Source of the DNA: Saccharomycopsis phalli
Taxonomy: Eukaryota > Ascomycota > Saccharomycetes > Ascoideales > Saccharomycopsidaceae
Assembly (NCBI GenBank): GCA_020342235.1
Contig: CP073218.1
Coordinates: 992,001-1,056,000, forward strand
Direction: 5' to 3'
DNA: 64,000 nucleotides
Notes under the pieces: model-generated
The model's database searches: none
What the model saw: the letters and a program-made list of their open reading frames with translations, nothing else
Told to the model about the DNA's origin: nothing
Translations under genes and position numbers: made by a program
Shown here: in pieces, positions 1-9,447 of the stretch
Layout: each line of letters starts with the position of its first letter
Numbering within the stretch: position 1 is the stretch's first letter

Positions 1-96
1 TAATAATATTATTATTATTATTAAAGCAATTCAACATGGTAAATACTAATTTTTCTTCTCAAAACTATTTAGACCAGCTAAATTCTTCCTCCGAGT

Positions 97-1137
97 CTAT
101 TTCATGTTGGAACAATAGCCTTTCGCGTTCATTAGACAGAATTTCATGTCCTTTGACAGCTTACGGAATGGCGAACATTTATTACCAACCTCTAACTCTG
201 GCAAGGTAACAGGTTTCTCAACAATAGAATATTTGCCCTCTACCATATCGCCTTCTCCTTGAAGTGTATAAACATATTTAAAACTAGAAAGATAGCAAAT
301 ATTCTTTTCATGATCTAAATTGCCAGGTCTTCCCTGGATAATCAAGTTTGGGTATTTACTAGTTAAGATCTGTTTAATGGCTTCCTGGCTGTACAATTTC
401 CCAATTATCAAATCAGAGATAGTTCTTTGGGCATAAGTACCATAATCTGTTAATAGAAACCTTCTAGTTGCTCTCATGTAGTCTATGTAACTTTGCTTCT
501 TTATAGGATATGACAGGGCTTTATCCAAAAGTTCATAGAACTTCAAGTACTGTTTAGGCGCGAGCTTCTTTTCATGTTGAAATTTCTTCAACTGTTTGTA
601 AGTCGATTCCTCTGGCAAGTCGTCGCATTGAACCTCATAGCATTGCTTATCGAAGGACGAAAACAGTGGTGCATGTTTCATGGCTTCTTTTAGTGGTGTG
701 TCCGCATCATTTGTTTTAGTCCAGTATTTGGTTATCCATTCCTGTTGGAAGAATGTAGGGCCGATCAACTTCTTGAAGAACTGAACTTCTTTAGGATCTG
801 GCTCAGCTTCCAATTTATTAAGCGCCTTCCACAATCCATGTATTTCAGCCGTCTCACGTTTAAAATGTAAGTAGTAGGCAAAAATCACTTCCAGGATTTT
901 TTCGTTTAAACAGCCAGAAACCACATTTTCTTTTTTTCTAACGACAGAACAAGTTCTCAAGTCCAGTGGATTGAAACTAGCAAGGAGATTATCAATCTTT
1001 TCACTGTCATCAATCTTTTCACTGTCATTAATATTGCCAGAATTACCAAGGTTTGGTTTGGTTGAAAGGGAAGCAGCCAGGCTGAATTCCAAAAAGAGCA
1101 AAGCTAATAGCAAGTCAAAGATGATTAAGATGTTCAT
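97..1137 (-). CDS. Secreted RNase T2-like protein (copy 1)
   Basis: 346 aa with an N-terminal signal peptide (hydrophobic core about residues 3-19, cleavage probably near Ala21-Ala22). Residues 100-103 read HGLW, resembling the first catalytic segment of the RNase T2 family, with Trp/Cys-rich sequence about 40 residues later. The second family signature (HEW.KHGTC type) is not recognisable, so ribonuclease activity is doubtful. Five cysteines line up with those of the paralogue at 48914-49954, which is also 346 aa and shares roughly a third of its residues by eye. The ATG is supported by the signal peptide and by a promoter similar to that of the paralogue (TATAAA, then about 30 nt to ATG). 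RNase T2 enzymes are secreted or vacuolar and cleave single-stranded RNA. The family call rests on motif and layout only and could be wrong; secretion is much surer. Confidence 0.55.
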   Translation of the reverse strand: MNILIIFDLLLALLFLEFSLAASLSTKPNLGNSGNINDSEKIDDSEKIDNLLASFNPLDLRTCSVVRKKENVVSGCLNEKILEVIFAYYLHFKRETAEIHGLWKALNKLEAEPDPKEVQFFKKLIGPTFFQQEWITKYWTKTNDADTPLKEAMKHAPLFSSFDKQCYEVQCDDLPEESTYKQLKKFQHEKKLAPKQYLKFYELLDKALSYPIKKQSYIDYMRATRRFLLTDYGTYAQRTISDLIIGKLYSQEAIKQILTSKYPNLIIQGRPGNLDHEKNICYLSSFKYVYTLQGEGDMVEGKYSIVEKPVTLPELEVGNKCSPFRKLSKDMKFCLMNAKGYCSNMK

Positions 1138-3121
1138 TGATGATGAACATAAGAGCGAATTCTAGGAATTTATAGGATTTTTTTTTTATTCTATCCATGT
1201 ATGGAGTCTAGTATATGGCTATTTTTGTGCATTGAAAACGCCGTTTATCATAATTATGTGGTATTTTGTCCATTTGATATCCATCGTGACTTACTATACC
1301 TGTGACTTACTATACCTGTGACTTACTATACCTGTGACTTACTATACCTGTGACTGTTGTTCAGTTTAAATTGTCCACTGGACATTATACTCGTTATTTA
1401 TTGCTATTATATTTATTATTTGCACGTCTATAAGTTGTATTTGTATATATTATTCATGTCACAAAATCTTTGCTACTTGTTGAAATGTCAAACATCACAT
1501 TTCTTTTAACCTCAAGTCGATGATCACTCACGCCGAGCACTAAACGGCACGACAAAATGTTCATGCGTAAAAATTTATAATGTGTGGAGACGATATTTTG
1601 TAAAATTCAAAGGCGATGAAAAATGAGATTCATCAGAGAATTAAATCAATCATTCAATTCCATAGGGAAATGGTTCATGTTTGTTTTCCTTCAGTCAACT
1701 ACTAAGCGGCCAAAGCATAGTGTCACATGAAACTAAGACCGCATTCAAAGCAAAAGCTGTTATGCACGGAATTTGAGGAACCCGTACCATTAACGGTCGG
1801 CGATATCTGACATTTGGAGCCCAATAAATCTACAACGGCATAATATCATGCAAGCAAGCCTCTCTTTTCTTTGACAAGATGGGATGTTAACAAAATTATA
1901 TGACTCTGCTCTTCAATGTTGGACCGGTAGATTGCTTATTTCTAGATCATATCAAGTCTACCGTGCTAGTTCTATGAATAGCGGTCAAACTTGGTGACAA
2001 GGGCAATCAAGCTTCTTACACAACCACCACAAGTACTACATATCAGAAATACAATTGTTCAAATTGAAGTTTAATCCTGGAAAGCTATTGGAGAGCTGAT
2101 GTGGGTTTTCTTCAGCGATGTTGCTTCGGGATTTTCCTGAGTGATCTGGATATTCAATTTACATGGTCTAAAATGGATAATAGAGTCTTGGAAATTTTTT
2201 CAAGGCTTTGACGGATGAAAGTTTTCGGGTCTGTAAATCAACCTTGGAATTTTTTTAATTGAATCTCTTGGGATGTCTTTAAAACATTCTTTTCTTTACG
2301 TCTCTTTACGTTTCTTTACGTCGCTTTACAACGTCACTGTACGTTTTTTTTTACTCCTCTTATTCTTCTATTCTTCAACTGCCCCTGATTCCCCTGGAGC
2401 ATCCTTTGGTCTTTACGTCTCAATGCACAAAGTCCCGTGCGTTTGACCCTGATTAATCAAAGCTTAAACTGTACCTCTGCCAACTATAAACCTTGGCAAA
2501 TTGCAACTACACAAGCTACATTCCAAACCCAATCACTGCCGATTTGGCCTCTTGACAAGTTGATTCGCATCGTTTCCCACAATTAACATGCCTTCCCGTC
2601 TAATTTCAACCATGTCCTACACAAGATTAGTACTTGAAACAGGTTACAGGGTATTCTTCGATGTAGCATGTCTCATTTTAGCAATGTCTCAGATATATTA
2701 TTAACGATGCTGATCCGTCGAGGAACGTCATTCACAATGCGTGCCTTTGTATGATTTATATACGCTCATGGAAAGCTACTATTTTTAAAGCATGGTTTTT
2801 TCCCATTGGGAAAGATGCAAGATACATGTGAATGTAGTTTTTTTTTTTTTCTTTTCTAGTGTCTGCTTGTAATCCGAGTACGAGTCAACATGCCAAACTA
2901 ACGACGTACGGTCGCCAATTCCACCTCACCATGATATTCACCCCCTTCAAAGTCGAAGTTTGATCAAAGGTCCATGTCTCAGACTCAAAATTCGTTTCGA
3001 GTCCAATAATTGGTCTTGACAACAATGAACGAGGAATTGTGTTCCGGGAGAAAATAATAATGAAGAAAATAAAAAAAAAAAAAAATGAAGAAAATGAAAA
3101 AAATGAAAAAAAAAGAAAAAA

Positions 3122-3155
<34 letters not shown>

Positions 3156-3886
3156 GAAAAGGTAAACATACTCAAGCGAATAAAAAACAAAATATACTCA
3201 CAAAAAGCAAAAAACTTTATCCCCAAGGTGATAAATACAAACAAAAGTGTATTTCCAAAAAGAAAAAATCACAAACACAAACGTACGTCCAGGAAGCAGC
3301 CGGTAGCGTCTGACAAGATGAGTCCGTGTATTCCTGAAATAGACCAAAGGGGTCTAAGGAAATAAACAAAGACGCACAAATCGGCACCGTCACTTGACTT
3401 ACTTATATGAGAATATCAATTTCGTTGTGCACAAGTTGAATAAACTCTGAAATTGCAAACAAACAATAGCATGCAACCCATCATCTTGTCACGTGACCGA
3501 TTTACAGTTTTGCCGAGTTTATATTGCAGCGTTGTGATGCATCAATTTGCAAACAAAGGCCTCTTGGACATGAAATTGTAGTAATCCAAGTAAAAATAGA
3601 ACAAATTTTTCTCTGCAATTTATAGAGCGCTATTACTACAAAGCACTACTATCCACTATTGCAATCCCCTTGTAGAGTAATTCCCCATCAATCCACCATT
3701 TTCCTCCACCAGTTGACAGCTTCCTTTTAGGCCTTGTCCAGCATGTGCAAAGTATGGATTCCTTGTACAGTATATATATATATGGCTGCATGGTGTTTGT
3801 GGACATGTAATGCAGGCAACTTGTCAATGCTGGGTATATAAGCATGGAGGTTTTGCCAAAAAGTTCAAATATTTTTGCATAAACTA
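1138..3886. other. Intergenic region with repeat relics
   Basis: There is no convincing gene. It holds four copies of a 16-bp unit at 1285-1354. Sequence at about 1675-1760 also occurs near 40715-40780. Stretches at about 2000-2170 resemble 48340-48470, a dispersed repeat family. An A-rich purine tract lies at 3058-3170 and its lysine/glutamate-rich open frames are low complexity, so they are not called. TCACGTGA occurs at about 3488, and a TATATATATA stretch near 3771-3782 could serve as the aquaporin core promoter. Confidence 0.6.
1285..1354. repeat. 16-bp tandem repeat, about 4 copies
   Basis: The unit GTGACTTACTATACCT is repeated about four times head to tail in the flank upstream of the RNase T2-like gene. 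No coding function is seen. Confidence 0.9.
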
Positions 3887-4756
3887 ATGTCTACTGTCGT
3901 CAACTCACCAGAGCCTTCACCAGTAAAACACCGAGACACCAGTCCTACGCCACATCAGATTGGGCCATCGGAGAAAGCGGTTCCTACCGCTAGCCCGGCA
4001 AAAAATCATCTCATTGCCGCCTTGGGCGAGTTCTTTGGCACCTTCATCTTCTTGTGGACCGCTTTTGTCATTGCCCAGATTGCCAACCACGACTACATTC
4101 AAGCAAGCGCCAAGGAGTCCGAGGGGTTTCTTGTGAGCACCTCGCGCTTGATTATGATCAGTTTTGGCTTTGGCTTTGGCGTGATGGTGGCAGTGTTTAT
4201 GTTCTTCCGTGTCTCTGGCGGTAACCTCAACCCAGCAGTGACGCTTTCGCTTGTGTTGGCAGGCGCGGTTCCTCCGCTTCGAGGCGCCATTATGGGTGTC
4301 AGTCAAATCATTGCTGGAATGGCCGCTGCAGGTGCTGCTTCGGCCATGACCCCAGGACCAGTGTTGTTTGCCAACGGATTGGGCGGCGGCTGTTCCAAAT
4401 CCAGAGCGGTGTTCATTGAGGCCTTTGCCACTGCGCTTTTGTGTATCACTGTGTTGTTTACTGCGGTGGAAAAGAGCAGAGTCACGTTCATGGCTCCGTT
4501 TGTCATTGGGATTTCGTTGTTCCTCGGCCACTTGATTGCAGTGTACTACACTGGAGCAGGGCTCAACCCGGCGCGGTCATTTGGCCCATGTGTTGCTGCC
4601 AGAAGCTTTCCAAACTACCATTGGGTGTACTGGGTTGGCCCGTTCCTTGGCTCGGCGATTGCATTTGGAATCTGGAAAATCTTCAAGGTCTTGAACTACG
4701 AAACCGCCAACCCAGGGCAGGACGACGACGGGTTGGGGCGGATGCAACAAGTTTGA
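3887..4756 (+). CDS. AQY1: Aquaporin (AQY1-like water channel)
   Basis: MIP-family channel of 289 aa counted from the ATG at 3887; the reading frame is open slightly further upstream, but only from a TTG. The two hallmark NPA loops are present: GGNLNPAV (NPA at residues 115-117) and [12 protein letters not shown] (NPA at 227-229). Six hydrophobic helices follow a Ser/Pro-rich cytosolic N-terminus of about 40 residues. The Arg after the second NPA is the selectivity-filter Arg of orthodox aquaporins. Its length and the lack of the longer aquaglyceroporin loops favour a water channel over a glycerol facilitator such as Fps1. Yeast orthologues sit in the plasma membrane and act in freeze tolerance and spore water balance. 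No CTG codon was found in frame. The neighbours are unrelated. Confidence 0.93.
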   Translation: MSTVVNSPEPSPVKHRDTSPTPHQIGPSEKAVPTASPAKNHLIAALGEFFGTFIFLWTAFVIAQIANHDYIQASAKESEGFLVSTSRLIMISFGFGFGVMVAVFMFFRVSGGNLNPAVTLSLVLAGAVPPLRGAIMGVSQIIAGMAAAGAASAMTPGPVLFANGLGGGCSKSRAVFIEAFATALLCITVLFTAVEKSRVTFMAPFVIGISLFLGHLIAVYYTGAGLNPARSFGPCVAARSFPNYHWVYWVGPFLGSAIAFGIWKIFKVLNYETANPGQDDDGLGRMQQV

Positions 4757-5358
4757 ATTACAAATTACCACACCATGAACTTTAATGAATTTTAATTAAT
4801 AATATGCACGCTTGCAAGAACTGTAACTTTGAAGAAATCCAACAAGTACCAACCTCAGATTGGGCCATGCAGCAAGACGCACGGAAACTATGAATACCGC
4901 TGCATTGTCTTTACCCTACGAACCGAGTTACCCGAGTATCACGTGACAAATACTAGAAGTTGCGCGTGATGACGTTTAGGCAAGTTGTTTTTTAGTGTCA
5001 ACCTCAATTTGAGTGATTTTGTTGGATAGGGTAATTTTGTGTATATATGGTTACCCTACCATGTGCAAATTGGAAAATACATGTACGTTGCGTGACTGAA
5101 GAAACGAAAATCTGCAATGACATCACGTGATAAAGGTAATGAATATCACCAAGTATATGTAATGTACGACACGCGATGAAATGTCAATGAATATTTAATT
5201 ATGCAACGATATCAGGTGGCCAAAGTAATGAGTAACGATAAAATCTCCGTTTTGTCGTTACTAACACTTGTAACTTCACTAATTAACAATATAATGAGTT
5301 GCTAACTACATGATGTACGTTGTATAGTTATCTCAGAATATATCTCTAAGTTACTTGA

Positions 5359-5574
5359 TGTAATATAGTAACTAAGATACGTGTTGATTAGATAATTACC
5401 CTAAACACATTCCTTTGACCAGTTGAGGCAATATTAAGGCAACAGTGCCGTACGCTTATGTCTCTCCTTTCCAGACTCCGTCACCACTTATTTTGCTAAT
5501 CTCGCCCCACTAAACAGGTCAAGCGAATATATTCTAACTATCTTATCAACACGTATCTTAGTTACTATATTACA
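5359..5574. mobile_element. Solo LTR (Ty-like fossil), 216 bp with target duplication
   Basis: It begins TGTAATATAG and ends CTATATTACA, and is flanked on both sides by the 5-bp direct repeat CTTGA (5354-5358 and 5575-5579). The outer 30 bp of the two ends are perfect inverted repeats, unusually long for an LTR. The 3' part resembles the ends of the other TGTAATA-type LTRs in the window. It is a solo relic with no coding part. The intact duplication suggests a fairly recent insertion. Confidence 0.8.
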
Positions 5575-5638
5575 CTTGATGATTTATTAGTTATTTCCTT
5601 TGCTATTTATATTCTTTCAGGAGCGGGGACACACCCTC

Positions 5639-5722
5639 AACAAGGCTTTTCTCTTAATCACCTCACAAGGCTTCTCTCTTAATCACCTCACAAGGCTTTT
5701 CTCTTAATCACCTTACAAGCCT
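5639..5722. repeat. About 28-bp tandem repeat, 3 copies
   Basis: Three adjacent copies of a unit containing AAGGCTTTTCTCTTAATCAC, with small differences between copies. Confidence 0.85.
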
Positions 5723-6152
5723 TTGCCTTGAACTACTGTACTTTCTTGTTTTTTCTCCTCACCATAAACGGCACTTCCATCGTAATGCCGTTGACGATAT
5801 CCACGCGACTTCACCATGTGACCAGCATGTGTGAAGCACGTGTCGAATGTAAAGGATATTTTATGGTTACAATCCAACTTCACCACGTGATGAAATGTAA
5901 AGGAATATTACAAAGTACATGTCATCACGTGATCAAGAATAAACACCAGCTTCCCTCAAAGCATTACCACGTGATCAAAAATAAACACCAGCTTCCCTCA
6001 AAGCATATATACCTTGACTCGTTCAAAACTACACATCAAACTGTGTCACAATTACCCGTACCCTATATAGACTACACAAGCCGCACCGGGCACAAGTACC
6101 CAGCGGGGCTCAGAACCGTTCACGTAGAATTTCTGGCGAGGCGTGTTGGTGT

Positions 6153-7158
6153 TCAAGCGCCTTCTTCATCGAGCACATGGTAGATACTCTTGGTAGGTTG
6201 GCTCTGTGTCTTTTCTTCCTTGGTCCCTGCTTTCTTTGTAGCTGATTTCCGTGCGCTTCCCCAGTCGAGCTCAGGCTCGTGCTTCTTGACGCCAAACTTC
6301 TTGGTTGGAGCCAACGGACCTCTCTTTGCGCCCCAATCAAGATCAGGCTCCTCTCTCTTGCGCTCAAACGGTCTGTCAAAATGTTTTCGCTCCTGTCTCT
6401 CCATAGGAGGCAACGGGCCGCGTTTTGCGCTCCAATCAATGTCAGGCTCCTCTCTTCTTGGCGGACGTGGCTCCCGCTGATCGGCCAATGGGCCTCTCTT
6501 TGCACCCCAGTCAAAATCAGGCTCCTCTCTTCTTGGTCCACGTCTTTCCTCACGGAATCCGCCCTCACGTGGGGGTAACGGCCCGGTCCGCTTGCCCCAA
6601 TCAAAGTCGGCCCCGCCGTCACGTGATCCGAACCCGTTTCTGTCTGGCGCGGCAACTGCAAGGTAGACGCGTCGGCCATTGAGTTCCTGTCCGGAGATCT
6701 CCAAACTGGAGACAAGCACGTCTCGCTCAAAGAAGGTGACAAAGCCATATCCCTTGAGCTTGCCGTTTTCCTTTGGAACCACCAACTTGGAGATCACATT
6801 CGGCCCCAACTTGTCCTCCAAGTATCCGCCAATGTCTTCTTCGGCGATTTCCCACGGCAAGTTACTGATCCGCGCCTTGTATGGAGGAGCGTCGGGAACC
6901 GGGAACTCGCGTCTCTCTTGCCGCCCAAACTCGTTGCCACCAAACCCTGTGTCGTAATGGCTGCCCGAGTCCTCAAAAGCCGGCTTACTGTTGGAAACCG
7001 GCACCGAGATCGAGGAGAAGTCCACGTCCTCGTCGGCCCACGAACCGCCTCCCAAGGATTCGTCCTGGAGGAAGGCGCCCAATGAGACCTTCTGTCCCTT
7101 TTGTTTTTTGACTGCCTGTTAATAAACGCCGCCGTGTCGCGATGCAGTACTCACCCAT
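6153..7158 (-). CDS. TIF3: Translation initiation factor eIF4B (Tif3), spliced
   Basis: eIF4B binds RNA and stimulates the eIF4A helicase during ribosome recruitment in the cytosol. The main exon (6153-7111) encodes one RRM near residues 72-155, with RNP2 ARISNLPW and RNP1 KGYGFVTF. Five imperfect repeats of the form EPDFDWGAKRGPL follow, the arrangement of yeast Tif3, and the tail is Lys/Thr-rich. The exon has no usable ATG at its 5' end. A 43-nt intron (7112-7154, GTGAGT donor, TATTAAC branch site, CAG acceptor) joins ATGG (7158-7155) in frame and gives MVKKQKGQKVSL, which resembles the basic start of known Tif3 proteins. The spliced product is 320 aa. Using the first AG after the branch site would break the frame, so the second AG must be used. 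The promoter side carries long purine/pyrimidine repeats at 7238-7585. Confidence 0.88.
7112..7154 (-). other. 43-nt spliceosomal intron in TIF3
   Basis: Inferred from the frame. The donor is GTGAGT directly after ATGG, the branch-like TATTAAC lies 6 nt from the acceptor, and the CAG end restores the eIF4B frame. It is not confirmed by transcripts. Confidence 0.8.
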
Positions 7159-7237
7159 TTGTGTCTTGAATTGGATGTTTGGATTTGAAAATTTTTTATT
7201 GTGTGGGGGCTCGCAACGCGGGCCAAGCGGGTGGTAA

Positions 7238-7585
7238 GAGGGAGAGAAGAGAAGAGAAGAGAAGAGAAGAGAAGAGAAGAGAAGAGGATAGAGAATGGAA
7301 TAGAATAGAGAATAGAATAGAATAGAGAATAGAATAGAATAGAGAATAGAATAGAATAGAGAATAGAATAGAATAGAATAGAGAATAGAATAGGGAATAG
7401 AATATAATAGAGAATAGAATAGAATAGGGAATAGAATAGGGAATAGAGAATAGAATAGAGAATAGAGAATATAAGAATTGGAGAATTGGAGAATTGGAGA
7501 ATTGGAGAATTGGAGAATTGGAGAATTGGAGAATTGGAGAATTGGAGAATTGGAGAATTGGAGAATTGGAGAATTGGAGAATTGG
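7238..7585. repeat. Polypurine microsatellite block
   Basis: Three successive arrays: GAGAA units, GAATA/GAGAATA units, then ATTGGAGA units of 8 bp. It lies just upstream of TIF3, where the sense strand is almost purely pyrimidine at first. Open frames across it are low complexity. Confidence 0.9.
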
Positions 7586-8139
7586 ATATAATTATATAGA
7601 ACTGTAATGAATGGAATAGAATAGAAATAGAAGGGGAATGAAAGGGGAACGCAATAGAATGTTATATAATTGCTATATAATTGTAAATATAACATTAATA
7701 TTAACTTGAATGACAATATCCTTATATACATACCCATTTATTGCCTCCAAATTACAATGATTCCACGCATATTACCTTGAAAATCCCATTGCTAAATTCA
7801 TCAAACACATTTTGGTCTTTAAAACTAAAACTTAATTCGTAGATTCACATGGATAAATCTTGACATTAACTTGACCAATTCTACCATGGATCTTGCCACA
7901 ACCTACTACCCATTGCATAATAAACAACTACACCACTCACGTAAATGACATCTCCCAATGCAATTTCTCCCATCGATTTAGTGATCAAAGACCGGTACCA
8001 CACAATTTCACCACCTTGTTTAACGACAAAACTGACATGCACCAGCCAGGTCCTATTGACTTGTAAGCTAATGTCAACCGTTACTCAGTATTTGAGCTAT
8101 AGTGGATTCTCAGATGAAAACATCAAAACTAAATGGCAC

Positions 8140-8465
8140 TGTAATGAAAAAAGATAAAAGAGTTATCTTAAAGATTTATTTACCGTCTGTTTGCTTCTTG
8201 GGAAATGGTCTAGCCAGGTCAATTTCCTCTATACAACACTCCGCCGTTCTCATGACCTCTGATCATTATCAAGATCTTCATTGCTCTCTTTGAAATGTTG
8301 TTTTCCTTGTTTTCTCCTTTTTCTTTTATTCTTGCTTTTTGACCAGTCTCCCAGTCAAAGGCAATGGACTTGGCTAGACCATTCCCTTTGACCAAAGAAT
8401 GCGTCTTACCTTCTCCAGATACAAATAACCAGACTATTCCCTGAATAATCAAGCAAATATATTTT
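8140..8465 (+). mobile_element. LTR relic, TGTAATA family (broken)
   Basis: It starts TGTAATGAAA and is clearly similar over about 300 bp to the LTR at 39756-40121, sharing the GACCTCTGATCATTA and AAATATATTTT segments. Its 3' end is replaced by another repeat family. It has no coding part, and it is older and more diverged than the LTRs with intact target duplications. Confidence 0.6.
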
Positions 8466-9395
8466 CACTCAGGAACATCTTGAGGCAGCATTCTGTTGAA
8501 AACCCTGTATTACCTAAACGGTTATATGGGCTGAAAAACTTCAATGGGCGCACGACTCGCTGGGTCTTTTATTGCTAGTTTTTTTGAGACTTCTTAGGTC
8601 TAGTTGTATCATGATTTATTGTCCAAGGCACTAGGCTCGGACGTCTTAATGTTACGTCAAATGGTCTAGGAAATGTGTTTGGTAAATGGCAAAGAGTAAG
8701 CGTAGGAGGTCATGAGTTTTTGTAATATCTAATAGTAATCGTAGGAGGTCACATGCTTTGGTAAATAGCTATTAATAATAATAATAATATTAACTTTTGT
8801 ATTTATCTATATATTGTCTCCGGCATTACGGTTATTCGACAGATATATTTTCACTCAGGAACATCAGGCACCATTGCCGTTGAAAACCCTTTGTCAGCCC
8901 TCATTTGGCTGCTTGGAACTAAAATCTTCAATAGGAGCAGTCATAAATAGCAAATAATAATCGTGGAAATTCGAGTCTCGTCTCAGAAAGAATCAAGGTA
9001 GATACGAACTTTACCCAGTGAATCTTGTAATCACAGTATTATCGACTGATACCAGAAATATAATTGGAAAAAAGCTACGCATGATAACCACCTATTACAT
9101 TACAATGCCACTTGCCAATTCTCAAGCAAACACATTCCAACTACAAGTAGTCAAACGGATTTAGCTCAGTTACAAGTCGCTACCAAATGTCCAAATACGC
9201 GCTTACCAAGCCATTACATAATCGGCAACGCTCGCTAAAACCCTTGTCCAACGTACCATATAAATATACTTGTGCCACGTGGGTCATAAAACTCTTGCTC
9301 AACGCCCAAATCATCTCATTTAAATTCACACCGCCTCATTCATTACACTAGCCCACATTACCAAACACGAATCCAATTTACCATCCAAATTTACA

Positions 9396-9403
9396 TCACG
9401 TGA
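9396..9403. promoter_or_regulatory. TCACGTGA palindrome upstream of FMP27
   Basis: The E-box palindrome lies 44 nt before the ATG. The same element sits 40 nt before CDC14 and RRG1. Cbf1-type bHLH factors bind such sites in yeasts; which factor acts here is inference. Confidence 0.5.
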
Positions 9404-9447
9404 CAGTGACGTGAGCCAGGAAAGTCGCCTGTCACTAATTTACCAGC

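Larger units (their letters stand above)
4757..6152. other. Intergenic region with solo LTR, E-box cluster and tandem repeats
   Basis: No gene is recognised. It contains a solo LTR (5359-5574), about three copies of a 28-bp unit at 5639-5722 and a roughly 42-bp direct repeat at about 5923-6008. CACGTG cores recur near 4938, 5127, 5838, 5884, 5925 and 5968. An open frame at 5728-6183 consists largely of the repeats and is not considered a gene. Confidence 0.6.
7159..9447. other. Intergenic region: polypurine satellite, LTR relics, FMP27 promoter
   Basis: 7238-7455 is a GAGAA/GAATAGA-type tract. 7474-7585 is an 8-bp repeat (ATTGGAGA, about 13 copies). An LTR-like relic starts at 8140 and merges near 8465 with a second dispersed family that recurs at 8790-8950. 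The frame at 7945-8157 is short and unrecognised. A TCACGTGA palindrome at 9396-9403 lies 44 nt before the FMP27 ATG. Confidence 0.6.

Noticed and set aside
3917-4531. 204-codon minus-strand open frame
   Set aside because: Antisense to the aquaporin; His/Lys/Arg-rich shadow.
6985-7737. 250-codon minus-strand open frame rich in Tyr/Ser/Leu/Phe
   Set aside because: Runs through the polypurine microsatellite, so the frame is open because of the repeat.
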